A stretch of DNA of 64,000 nucleotides from Paragorgia papillata. Taxonomy: Eukaryota; Cnidaria; Anthozoa; Scleralcyonacea; Coralliidae. Below are positions 55,253 to 64,000 of the stretch, piece after piece. The notes under the pieces were generated by a model. The model had not been told where the DNA came from and ran no database searches. It saw nothing but the letters and a program-made list of their open reading frames with translations. Numbering within the stretch: position 1 is the stretch's first letter; each line of letters starts with the position of its first letter. The position numbers and the translations under genes were made by a program. The stretch spans positions 1,769,988 through 1,833,987 of the forward strand of contig JAWNZC010000324.1 of the NCBI GenBank assembly GCA_035771165.1, written 5' to 3'.

Positions 55253-55500
55253 CAGAATATATATCAGAAAGCATTGAACGACAGTGGATACAACTATAAA
55301 CTAGAATTCGAGCCCCACGAAAGAAGCAGAAGGAAAAACAGATCGCGAAGCAATATCTTATGGTATAACCCACCATTCAGCAAAAGTGTTGGCAATGACA
55401 TTGGTAGAAGATTCCTTACTCTTGTGGATAAGTGTTTTCCACAAGGGAACGCTTTAAGGATATATACGGATTTTATGCAAACACATTGGTTTTAATGTAA
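55250..55500 (+). pseudogene. PLE-1: Penelope-like element fragment
   Basis: ALNDSGYNYKLEFEPHERSRR, RSNILWYNPPFSKSVGNDIG and RFLTLVDKCFPQGNALR match the post-polymerase region of Penelope-like elements (N-I-x-W-Y-N-P-P-F/Y). The same region appears in PLE-2 as NIICFNPPYNKNVRSEIG. It starts at a TA array and is cut before the GIY-YIG domain. A hammerhead motif follows at 55552-55605. Confidence 0.82.
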
Positions 55501-55551
55501 ATACGTACAACAACTAAAGCTCTCTTTTTAAGATTAGCATGTACAGTGATT

Positions 55552-55605
55552 AAACTCCTGATGAGTGAGGTAGTCTTTACCTCATGACACAGATTTGTAG
55601 AGTTA
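55552..55605 (+). ncRNA. Hammerhead ribozyme 1 (core mutated)
   Basis: Stem I AACTC/GAGTT, core CTGATGA (55558-55564), stem II TGAGGTA/TACCTCA, then GAC where GAA is required, stem III ACA/TGT with loop GATT, and A before the predicted cleavage point. The A-to-C change at the conserved GAA should abolish activity. It lies 3' of PLE-1, where Penelope-like elements are known to carry such motifs. Confidence 0.78.
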
Positions 55606-55716
55606 ACATGTAGTTCTGTCTTCATTCTCTGACCCCACAAGTATTATCTGCTCTACATATTGTATTGAGCACTTTTATCTGGATTTATCGATTATTTATT
55701 TATATATATATATATA

Positions 55717-56265
55717 TCGGGTGGACCAAAAAAAAGTACCCCTGTTCTTTGCATTCAATAATGGCTAACTTCAATTTTGATATACAACTCTTGCATGAAC
55801 TTTTAAAAATTTGTTTAAAAACGACGAAAAAACGTAAACTAATTCGAAAACCATGACTATTTTATCATAAGTATTGGGAATTTCAATGAAGTGAACTTCA
55901 AGTTGAGGATGTTTCCTGGATGGATATACTATTTTATTATTGTTTTACGACCCTTGGGAATGAAAATGAACTAATAAGGCTATTTTGATTAAACGTTTTG
56001 TTCAAAACATGTTCGATGTCCCTGGGGAAGTAAATTCTAATGTGCCAGGAAGGAAACATCTTTCTTTTTAAATATGCCTTGTTTAACGAAGGACCAAAGA
56101 ATTTGGATATGTATAGAATATGCAAGTATAAATAATGCTCAAGTATAAATACGCTGGCCTAATCTTCCTGTTATTGCTGTATTAATATTTGATAGGCCGT
56201 TTTTAGCAATATTGCATGAAAATGCAAATGTTGTATATCAAAATTTAAGTTAGCCATTATTGATA
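55717..56265. mobile_element. Mariner-like MITE remnant
   Basis: It begins GGGTGGACCAAAAAAAAGTA after a TA array. Inverted stretches TAATGGCTAACTTCAATTTT (55759) and its diverged complement (AAAATTTAAGTTAGCCATTA, 56238-56257) define the two sides. The outermost right end is missing. A short minus-strand frame, 56125-55937, has no domain. Confidence 0.6.
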
Positions 56266-56274
56266 TTATTGATT

Positions 56275-56293
56275 ATATATATATATATATAGT
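56275..56293. repeat. TA array bordering PLE-2
   Basis: Short TA repeat. Similar TA arrays occur at 55228-55251, 55690-55714, 57428-57441, 57473-57520, 57639-57652 and 58413-58462, each at an edge of a Penelope-like or mariner-like piece. Confidence 0.9.
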
Positions 56294-56327
56294 ATAGTTT
56301 AAGTGGGCTTACCTCAAAATGTTGAGT

Positions 56328-56368
56328 GTCGCAACTGTCAGTTTCACGCGGGGCGATCTTCAGGCGAC
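56328..56368 (-). ncRNA. Hammerhead ribozyme 2 (core complete)
   Basis: On the minus strand: stem I GTCGC/GCGAC, core CTGAAGA (the fourth-from-last position of CUGANGA is free), stem II CGC-CCC-GCG, GAA, stem III ACT-GAC-AGT, and T at the cleavage position. All fixed core bases are present. A T-T opposition at the base of stem II replaces the usual G-C and may weaken it. It lies 240 bases downstream of the PLE-2 coding end. Confidence 0.82.
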
Positions 56369-56608
56369 TGAGTAGTTTCGATTCGTGGGCCGCTTAAATG
56401 GTTTTGGTCAGAAGGTTAGCGTGTGGGCGGTGAAACGATGAATGCATCCCTCAAATGGTTTTGGTCGAAAGGTGGGCGTGTGGGTGGTGAAACAGTGAAT
56501 GCATCCCTCAAATGGTTTTGGTCGAAAGCTGGGTGTGTGGGCGGTGGATTCCTCAAACTCCTTTCCTTGTTTTGATTGTTGTTTAGATTGTTGATATTAA
56601 ATTTATTT

Positions 56609-57454
56609 TTATGCCTGTCGAAACGATTTATTGAGTAAAAAGTGTTTGTCTGCTTTCATGATACAAAGTTTCTCTTCCAAACATAAATTGCATCTGCCTG
56701 GTCCTCCGGAGTAGGAAGCCGCGCGTTTTAAAATAGACCGGATTATGTTGAAATTTTGTTTCTTTTCTTTTAAATCCCAGATGTGTTTCGAAAGTTCGAT
56801 TTCGTTTGAATATTTTTTGTTTTGGAAAGATTTAGTGTGATTTCTGTATCGCTCTTTGAAATTGTTTGCTGTCATGCCAATGTAGTGTTTGGTGTTATTT
56901 ATGTCGCTTGTGGAAACAGTTGCTTTGTATTCTATGCTATTTGTCAGGCACTGTCCATGAAGTGGGCACTTGCTTTTATCCCTGCAATTGCAACTGGCTG
57001 TGTTTTCATTTCGTACCCGATTTTTTTTTAGTATGTGTTCGTTGTGCTTCATGATTGTGGACTTGGCGTTGTTCATGCAACTGTAACTGACTTTCACTGC
57101 ATTTCTATTGAACATTTTATGGAGTTTGTTTTCTGGTGGGAAATGTTTGTCGATTAGGTTAAGAAAGCTGCGTCCTATCTCTGATCTTACGTTTTTGTTG
57201 TATGGTGGGTTGAAACAAATGATATTGCGATGTCGGTTTTTGCGTGGTTGTTGTGGGTTTTGCAGTGTGTAATTTAATTCCTGATTGAAATTACTGTGTC
57301 TTAATGCATTTTGGTAAATTGGTGCGGATTCCTTAAATGTTGTGTTGTCCGATGATATTTGCTCTACCTTTATGGTATTGAGCACTTTCCGACATTCCGT
57401 GAAGAAAATCACACGTGCTCGTTTGTATATATATATATATGTACAGCGAAACAC
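56609..57454 (-). pseudogene. PLE-2: Penelope-like element, C-terminal part with GIY-YIG endonuclease
   Basis: 281 open codons. From the N-terminus: ESAPIYQNALRHSNFNQEL, NIICFNPPYNKNVRSEIG, LIDKHFPPENKLHKMFNR (end of the polymerase part), then a zinc linker SCNCRDKSKCPLHGQCLT. A GIY-YIG domain follows: YKATVSTSDINNTKHYIGMT, NNFKERYRNHTKSFQNKKY, ELSKHIWDLKEK. A final cysteine stretch CNLCLEEKLCIMKADK closes it. The nuclease would nick target DNA for priming. The reverse transcriptase core is missing (5' truncation at a TA array). This is the best-preserved Penelope piece in the window. Confidence 0.9.
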
Positions 57455-57469
57455 CGTGTCTGTAGATTG

Positions 57470-57508
<39 letters not shown>

Positions 57509-57651
57509 TATATATATATATTTAAATTCGTGAAACTCGGAGTAGCAACGTTCATTTTTTAAAATAAAATCTATCTTGCTCTACCTTCAAAAGTATCGAG
57601 CACTCTGTGGTCTATTGTAAACGACTACTTGAACTATTATATATATATATA

Positions 57652-58320
57652 GTCTATTATCACGAAACATAATTCACGCACAATCAGGAAAAGCAAGCCA
57701 CTAAGCATAGTTACAAGCAGTTGCAATTGCAGGATCAAGGACAATTGCCCCCTACGTAGGCAATGCATGACAAACAACATAGTATACAAGGCATCTATTT
57801 CCATAAGCAACACGAACATCACTAAGCAATACATTGGCATGACAGCAAGTACATTTAAAGAGCGATATCGTAACCATACTAAATCTTTCCAGAATAAAAA
57901 GTATTCAAACGAGACGGAACTTCCGAAATACATTTGGAATCTAAAAGAAAAAACCCCAAAGTTTCGACATAACCTGGTCTATACTAAAACACTCAATTTC
58001 TTACACGGGAGGATAAAAAAGATGCAATTTATGTTTGGACGAAAAACGTTTCATCATGAAGGCAGACAAACAATTTTTACTAAACAAAAGATCAGAAATA
58101 GTTTCGACCTGTCGGCACAAAAACAGATTTCGGATCAACAACCTAAACAATCAAAGGAATGCGCGCAACGTTTCGACGCCCACACCCACGCTCCAAAGGA
58201 TTACGCCGGACGTTTCGACGCCCGCACCCACGCCCCAACCAACACATTTAAGCAGCCCACTAACCGATATTTTCCAGTCGCCTGATGATCCCGTTTAGGG
58301 TGAAACCTCTGGTAGCGAAG
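57652..58320 (+). pseudogene. PLE-3: Penelope-like element fragment with GIY-YIG domain
   Basis: SCNCRIKDNCPLRRQCMTNN is the zinc linker, and YKASISISNTNITKQYIGMT with TFKERYRNHTKSFQNKKY and ELPKYIWNLKEK is the nuclease. A frameshift near 58000 moves the end to CNLCLDEKRFIMKADKQFLLNK. The tail is rich in TPAPTPQ and ends near the hammerhead. It is closely related to PLE-2 but in the opposite orientation, so the two face each other across TA arrays. Confidence 0.87.
58277..58318 (+). ncRNA. Hammerhead ribozyme 3 (core complete)
   Basis: Stem I TCGC/GCGA, core CTGATGA (58282-58288), stem II CCC-GTTTA-GGG, GAA, stem III ACC-TCT-GGT, and A before the cleavage point. It has the same T-T opposition at the base of stem II as ribozyme 2, while the paired bases of stems II and III differ in a compensated way. 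Confidence 0.84.
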
Positions 58321-58422
58321 ACTTTAAGGTAACTATACTTCATGCTTTGTATTTTTCTCTATCTATATATGGTATTGAGCACTCTCTAACATTTCGTGAA
58401 CCATAACTCACTTATATATATA

Positions 58423-58464
<42 letters not shown>

Positions 58465-58479
58465 ACATTTTTTATAATA

Positions 58480-58618
58480 GTCTCTTGTAATAATCTCTTT
58501 ATCTTTATGTATCTCTTGATAATATTCTCGTGTAAAGTAGTTTTGTAAATACTGACAAAATTCCGAGTTTAAATAAAGTTCTGTCTGTCTGTCTGTCTGT
58601 CTGTCGGTCGGTCGGTCG

Positions 58619-58702
<84 letters not shown>

Positions 58703-58770
58703 GCCTGTCGGTCGGTCTGTCCGAGTGTGTCTGTCTGTTTGTCTGAGTGTGTATGTCTGTGTATATTTTA
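58480..58770 (+). repeat. LINE-type 3' tail with GTCT array
   Basis: AAATAAAGTTCTGTCTGTCTG opens a GTCT array (58578-58710, with GTCG interruptions) that degrades to about 58760. AAATAAAGTT followed by a tetranucleotide array is the same arrangement as at 4109-4142, so this is probably a LINE 3' end. Confidence 0.7.
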
Positions 58771-58939
58771 TTACAATGTATTTTACAAACTTACGTGTGG
58801 AAACAGCTTGACTTTGATAAGGCAGTCTGTTGTATAAAGATAAAGATAATACACACGTCAGACAAAGCAAAAGTCACAATGTCTGTTGATACTCAGCAAA
58901 AGGTAATCAAAGTTTTGTAGTCGTTCGTTAAACTAAAAA

Positions 58940-58995
58940 ACTCAGAGAAAATGTTTCAGACGCTCTAACCACTGAGCTACTGAAGCGTTTTCCCT
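58940..58995 (-). other. tRNA-like 5' half, possible SINE head
   Basis: The minus strand has TAGCTCAGTGGTTAGAGCG, a good RNA polymerase III A box with D-arm, preceded by GCTTCAG. No B box (GGTTCGANTCC) follows, so it is a tRNA fragment or SINE head and not a tRNA gene. Confidence 0.5.
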
Positions 58996-59188
58996 TAGTG
59001 TGCTGCCTTGCTGCACTTCTGGATGCTTCCGTATTCAATTTCACGTCATGGTCAGGCAGCATTTGACCATTATAGTAACTTCCACCCTACTCCTTTCCCA
59101 GTTGATGCAGTTGTCTTTGGTTGTATAAGTGACGGTTGTGGTAATGGTAGTGTTGGTAGATCTGGCAATGGTGGTAGTTGTGCTGGTG

Positions 59189-62100
59189 TTGGTTAGTAAT
59201 GGTGTTGGTGGTTGTGTTGGTGGTTGTGTTGGTGGTTGTGCTGGTGGTTGTGCTGGTGGTTGTGCTGGTGGTTGTGCTGGTGGTTGTGCTGGTGGTTGTG
59301 CTGGTGGTTGTGTTGGTGGTTGTGTTGGTGGTTGTGTTGGTGGTTGTGCTGGTGGTTGTGCTGGTGGTTGTGTTGGTGGTTGTGCTGGTGGTTGTGCTGG
59401 TGGTTGTGCTGGTGGTTGTGCTGGTGGTTGTGCTGGTGGTTGTGCTGGTGGTTGTGCTGGTGGTTGTGCTGGTGGTTGTGCTGGTGGTTGTGCTGGTGGT
59501 TGTGCTGGTGGTTGTGCTGGTGGTTGTGCTGGTGGTTGTGCTGGTGGTTGTGCTGGTGGTTGTGCTGGTGGTTGTGCTGGTGGTTGTGCTGGTGGTTGTG
59601 CTGGTGGTTGTGCTGGTGGTTGTGCTGGTGGTTGTGCTGGTGGTTGTGCTGGTGGTTGTGCTGGTGGTTGTGCTGGTGGTTGTGCTGGTGGTTGTGCTGG
59701 TGGTTGTGCTGGTGGTTGTGCTGGTGGTTGTGCTGGTGGTTGTGCTGGTGGTTGTGCTGGTGGTTGTGCTGGTGGTTGTGCTGGTGGTTGTGTTGGTGGT
59801 TGTGTTGGTGGTTGTGTTGGTGGTTGTGTTGGTGGTTGTGTTGGTGGTTGTGTTGGTGGTTGTGTTGGTGGTTGTGTTGGTGGTTGTGTTGGTGGTTGTG
59901 TTGGTGGTTGTGTTGGTGGTTGTGTTGGTGGTTGTGTTGGTGGTTGTGTTGGTGGTTGTGTTGGTGGTTGTGTTGGTGGTTGTGTTGGTGGTTGTGTTGG
60001 TGGTTGTGTTGGTGGTTGTGTTGGTGGTTGTGTTGGTGGTTGTGTTGGTGGTTGTGTTGGTGGTTGTGTTGGTGGTTGTGTTGGTGGTTGTGTTGGTGGT
60101 TGTGTTGGTGGTTGTGTTGGTGGTTGTGTTGGTGGTTGTGTTGGTGGTTGTGTTGGTGGTTGTGTTGGTGGTTGTGTTGGTGGTTGTGTTGGTGGTTGTG
60201 TTGGTGGTTGTGTGGTGGTTGTGTTGGTGGTTGTGTTGGTGGTTGTGTTGGTGGTTGTGTTGGTGGTTGTGCTGGTGGTTGTGTTGGTGGTTGTGCTGGT
60301 GGTTGTGCTGGTGGTTGTGCTGGTGGTTGTGCTGGTGGTTGTGCTGGTGGTTGTGCTGGTGGTTGTGCTGGTGGTTGTGCTGGTGGTTGTGCTGGTGGTT
60401 GTGCTGGTGGTTGTGCTGGTGGTTGTGCTGGTGGTTGTGCTGGTGGTTGTGCTGGTGGTTGTGCTGGTGGTTGTGCTGGTGGTTGTGCTGGTGGTTGTGC
60501 TGGTGGTTGTGCTGGTGGTTGTGCTGGTGGTTGTGCTGGTGGTTGTGCTGGTGGTTGTGCTGGTGGTTGTGCTGGTGGTTGTGCTGGTGGTTGTGCTGGT
60601 GGTTGTGCTGGTGGTTGTGCTGGTGGTTGTGCTGGTGGTTGTGCTGGTGGTTGTGCTGGTGGTTGTGCTGGTGGTTGTGCTGGTGGTTGTGCTGGTGGTT
60701 GTGCTGGTGGTTGTGCTGGTGGTTGTGCTGGTGGTTGTGCTGGTGGTTGTGCTGGTGGTTGTGCTGGTGGTTGTGCTGGTGGTTGTGCTGGTGGTTGTGC
60801 TGGTGGTTGTGCTGGTGGTTGTGCTGGTGGTTGTGTTGGTGGTTGTGCTGGTGGTTGTGTTGGTGGTTGTGCTGGTGGTTGTGTTGGTGGTTGTGTTGGT
60901 GGTTGTGTTGGTGGTTGTGTTGGTGGTTGTGTTGGTGGTTGTGTTGGTGGTTGTGTTGGTGGTTGTGTTGGTGGTTGGTGTTGTTGGTGGTTGTGTTGGT
61001 GGTTGTGTTGGTGGTTGTGTTGGTGGTTGTGTTGGTGGTTGTGTTGGTGGTTGTGTTGGTGGTTGTGTTGGTGGTTGTGTTGGTGGTTGTGTTGGTGGTG
61101 GTTGTGTTGGTGGTTGTGTTGGTGGTTGTGTTGGTGGTTGTGTTGGTGGTTGTGTTGGTGGTTGTGTTGGTGGTTGTGTTGGTGGTTGTGTTGGTGGTTG
61201 TGTTGGTGGTTGTGTTGGTGGTTGTGTTGGTGGTTGTGTTGGTGGTTGTGTTGGTGGTTGTGTTGGTGGTTGTGTTGGTGGTTGTGTTGGTGGTTGTGTT
61301 GGTGGTTGTGTTGGTGGTTGTGTTGGTGGTTGTGTTGGTGGTTGTGTTGGTGGTTGTGTTGGTGGTTGTGTTGGTGGTTGTGTTGGTGGTTGTGTTGGTG
61401 GTTGTGTTGGTGGTTGTGTTGGTGGTTGTGTTGGTGGTTGTGTTGGTGGTTGTGTTGGTGGTTGTGTTGGTGGTTGTGTTGGTGGTTGTGTTGGTGGTTG
61501 TGTTGGTGGTTGTGTTGGTGGTTGTGTTGGTGGTTGTGTTGGTGGTTGTGTTGGTGGTTGTGTTGGTGGTTGTGTTGGTGGTTGTGTTGGTGGTTGTGTT
61601 GGTGGTTGTGTTGGTGGTTGTGTTGGTGGTTGTGTTGGTGGTTGTGTTGGTGGTTGTGTTGGTGGTTGTGTTGGTGGTTGTGTTGGTGGTTGTGTTGGTG
61701 GTTGTGTTGGTGGTTGTGTTGGTGGTTGTGTTGGTGGTTGTGTTGGTGGTTGTGTTGGTGGTTGTGTTGGTGGTTGTGTTGGTGGTTGTGTTGGTGGTTG
61801 TGTTGGTGGTTGTGTTGGTGGTTGTGTTGGTGGTTGTGTTGGTGGTTGTGTTGGTGGTTGTGTTGGTGGTTGTGTTGGTGGTTGTGTTGGTGGTTGTGTT
61901 GGTGGTTGTGTTGGTGGTTGTGTTGGTGGTTGTGTTGGTGGTTGTGTTGGTGGTTGTGTTGGTGGTTGTGTTGGTGGTTGTGTTGGTGGTTGTGTTGGTG
62001 GTTGTGTTGGTGGTTGTGTTGGTGGTTGTGTTGGTGGTTGTGTTGGTGGTTGTGTTGGTGGTTGTGTTGGTGGTTGTGTTGGTGGTTGTGTTGGTGGTTG

Positions 62101-64000
62101 TGTTGGTGGTTGTGTTGGTGGTTGTGTTGGTGGTTGTGTTGGTGGTTGTGTTGGTGGTTGTGTTGGTGGTTGTGTTGGTGGTTGTGTTGGTGGTTGTGTT
62201 GGTGGTTGTGTTGGTGGTTGTGTTGGTGGTTGTGTTGGTGGTTGTGTTGGTGGTTGTGTTGGTGGTTGTGTTGGTGGTTGTGTTGGTGGTTGTGTTGGTG
62301 GTTGTGTTGGTGGTTGTGTTGGTGGTTGTGTTGGTGGTTGTGTTGGTGGTTGTGTTGGTGGTTGTGTTGGTGGTTGTGTTGGTGGTTGTGTTGGTGGTTG
62401 TGTTGGTGGTTGTGTTGGTGGTTGTGTTGGTGGTTGTGTTGGTGGTTGTGTTGGTGGTTGTGTTGGTGGTTGTGTTGGTGGTTGTGTTGGTGGTTGTGTT
62501 GGTGGTTGTGTTGGTGGTTGTGTTGGTGGTTGTGTTGGTGGTTGTGTTGGTGGTTGTGTTGGTGGTTGTGTTGGTGGTTGTGTTGGTGGTTGTGTTGGTG
62601 GTTGTGTTGGTGGTTGTGTTGGTGGTTGTGTTGGTGGTTGTGTTGGTGGTTGTGTTGGTGGTTGTGTTGGTGGTTGTGTTGGTGGTTGTGTTGGTGGTTG
62701 TGTTGGTGGTTGTGTTGGTGGTTGTGTTGGTGGTTGTGTTGGTGGTTGTGTTGGTGGTTGTGTTGGTGGTTGTGTTGGTGGTTGTGTTGGTGGTTGTGTT
62801 GGTGGTTGTGTTGGTGGTTGTGTTGGTGGTTGTGTTGGTGGTTGTGTTGGTGGTTGTGTTGGTGGTTGTGTTGGTGGTTGTGTTGGTGGTTGTGTTGGTG
62901 GTTGTGTTGGTGGTTGTGTTGGTGGTTGTGTTGGTGGTTGTGTTGGTGGTTGTGTTGGTGGTTGTGTTGGTGGTTGTGTTGGTGGTTGTGTTGGTGGTTG
63001 TGTTGGTGGTTGTGTTGGTGGTTGTGTTGGTGGTTGTGTTGGTGGTTGTGTTGGTGGTTGTGTTGGTGGTTGTGTTGGTGGTTGTGTTGGTGGTTGTGTT
63101 GGTGGTTGTGTTGGTGGTTGTGTTGGTGGTTGTGTTGGTGGTTGTGTTGGTGGTTGTGTTGGTGGTTGTGTTGGTGGTTGTGTTGGTGGTTGTGTTGGTG
63201 GTTGTGTTGGTGGTTGTGTTGGTGGTTGTGTGTTGGTGGTTGTGTTGGTGGTTGTGTTGGTGGTTGTGTTGGTGGTTGTGTTGGTGGTTGTGTTGGTGGT
63301 TGTGTTGGTGGTTGTGTTGGTGGTTGTGTTGGTGGTTGTGTTGGTGGTTGTGTTGGTGGTTGTGTTGGTGGTTGTGTTGGTGGTTGTGTTGGTGGTTGTG
63401 TTGGTGGTTGTGTTGGTGGTTGTGTTGGTGGTTGTGTTGGTGGTTGTGTTGGTGGTTGTGTTGGTGGTTGTGTTGGTGGTTGTGTTGGTGGTTGTGTTGG
63501 TGGTTGTGTTGGTGGTTGTGTTGGTGGTTGTGTTGGTGGTTGTGTTGGTGGTTGTGTTGGTGGTTGTGTTGGTGGTTGTGTTGGTGGTTGTGTTGGTGGT
63601 TGTGTTGGTGGTTGTGTTGGTGGTTGTGTTGGTGGTTGTGTTGGTGGTTGTGTTGGTGGTTGTGTTGGTGGTTGTGTTGGTGGTTGTGTTGGTGGTTGTG
63701 TTGGTGGTTGTGTTGGTGGTTGTGTTGGTGGTTGTGTTGGTGGTTGTGTTGGTGGTTGTGTTGGTGGTTGTGTTGGTGGTTGTGTTGGTGGTTGTGTTGG
63801 TGGTTGTGTTGGTGGTTGTGTTGGTGGTTGTGTTGGTGGTTGTGTTGGTGGTTGTGTTGGTGGTTGTGTTGGTGGTTGTGTTGGTGGTTGTGTTGGTGGT
63901 TGTGTTGGTGGTTGTGTTGGTGGTTGTGTTGGTGGTTGTGTTGGTGGTTGTGTTGGTGGTTGTGTTGGTGGTTGTGTTGGTGGTTGTGTTGGTGGTTGTG
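59189..64000. repeat. 12 bp minisatellite, about 400 units, running off the window
   Basis: Unit GGTGGTTGTGYT. The C form (GCT) and the T form (GTT) occur in blocks: mainly C from about 59227 to 59790, T to about 60265, C to about 60830, mixed to about 60890, then T to the end. Only a few units are out of length: near 60213 (two bases short), near 60973, near 61098 (three bases long) and near 63230. All six frames are stop-free or nearly so, but no start codon or conserved flank indicates a gene. Confidence 0.95.

Noticed and set aside
58940..58995. tRNA gene on the minus strand
   Set aside because: Only the D-arm half is present; the T-arm/B box and 3' acceptor strand are missing.
59189..64000. 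CRISPR-like array or mucin-like PPTQ repeat gene
   Set aside because: Units are contiguous with no unique spacers, so it is not CRISPR. No start codon, flanking domain or splice site supports a gene.

Overview
The window is animal nuclear DNA: AT-rich, with GT-AG introns, long microsatellites and dense transposons, and no bacterial gene organisation. The repeat set (Penelope-like elements with hammerhead ribozymes, Crypton-type tyrosine recombinases, Kolobok and Academ-like DNA transposons, CR1/L2-like LINEs, a Polinton-like palindrome) and the style of the palindromic termini suggest a cnidarian. That placement is inference. The only host gene I can defend is a peroxin-14 (PEX14) homologue on the minus strand. 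Two exons, 11977-12074 and 1301-1406, encode its membrane segment and the start of its coiled coil, separated by a 10.6 kb intron filled with transposons. Almost everything else is mobile DNA in various states of decay.

Layout. 1-5650: palindromic and foldback repeats, a Ty3/gypsy fragment (2169-2740), a LINE 3' end with a TAAG tail (3551-4144) and a tetranucleotide array. 5650-10508: Gypsy-2, minus strand, nearly complete gag-pol but with the integrase core deleted; a non-autonomous hAT element (10517-11807) sits in its gag. 12427-29363: Gypsy-1, plus strand, with 130 bp LTRs. It is interrupted by tyrosine-recombinase element YR-A (14229 to about 15890, itself holding a MITE) and by a 10,755 bp AcademH-like transposon (16786-27540). 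The latter encodes a ZAD-like/DUF6589 protein in five exons and a convergent RecQ-type helicase. 29364-33372: tyrosine-recombinase element YR-B, which cuts the Gypsy-1 3' LTR and holds Kolobok-2 (29551-32262; THAP-type transposase start plus a P2X7-tail-like gene).

33750-42900: a CR1/L2-like LINE, split by a 4,768 bp near-perfect palindrome with 5'-AGT...ACT-3' ends and a 6 bp target duplication (37050-41817), the signature of a Polinton/Maverick derivative. 43040-50512: a Crypton-type tyrosine-recombinase element whose single intron received Kolobok-1 (43326-48799; TTAA duplication, spliced transposase, small four-exon accessory gene, mariner-like MITE). 50513-54960: mostly unassigned AT-rich DNA with a long hairpin, a RecQ helicase scrap, a hAT-like end and a MITE. 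54961-58770: a LINE scrap, three Penelope-like fragments each followed by a hammerhead ribozyme, a mariner-like remnant, and TA and GTCT arrays. 59189-64000: a 12 bp minisatellite with C-type and T-type blocks that runs off the window.

The elements do not form one pathway. Each supplied its own mobilisation proteins, and their order of arrival can be read from the nesting: Gypsy-1, then YR-A, YR-B and the AcademH-like element, then the MITE and Kolobok-2; LINE, then palindrome; Crypton, then Kolobok-1, then the mariner-like MITE. Most coding regions carry stops or frameshifts. The most intact are the DUF6589 gene (no stop seen in its spliced frame) and the catalytic half of the Crypton recombinase (43097-50083).
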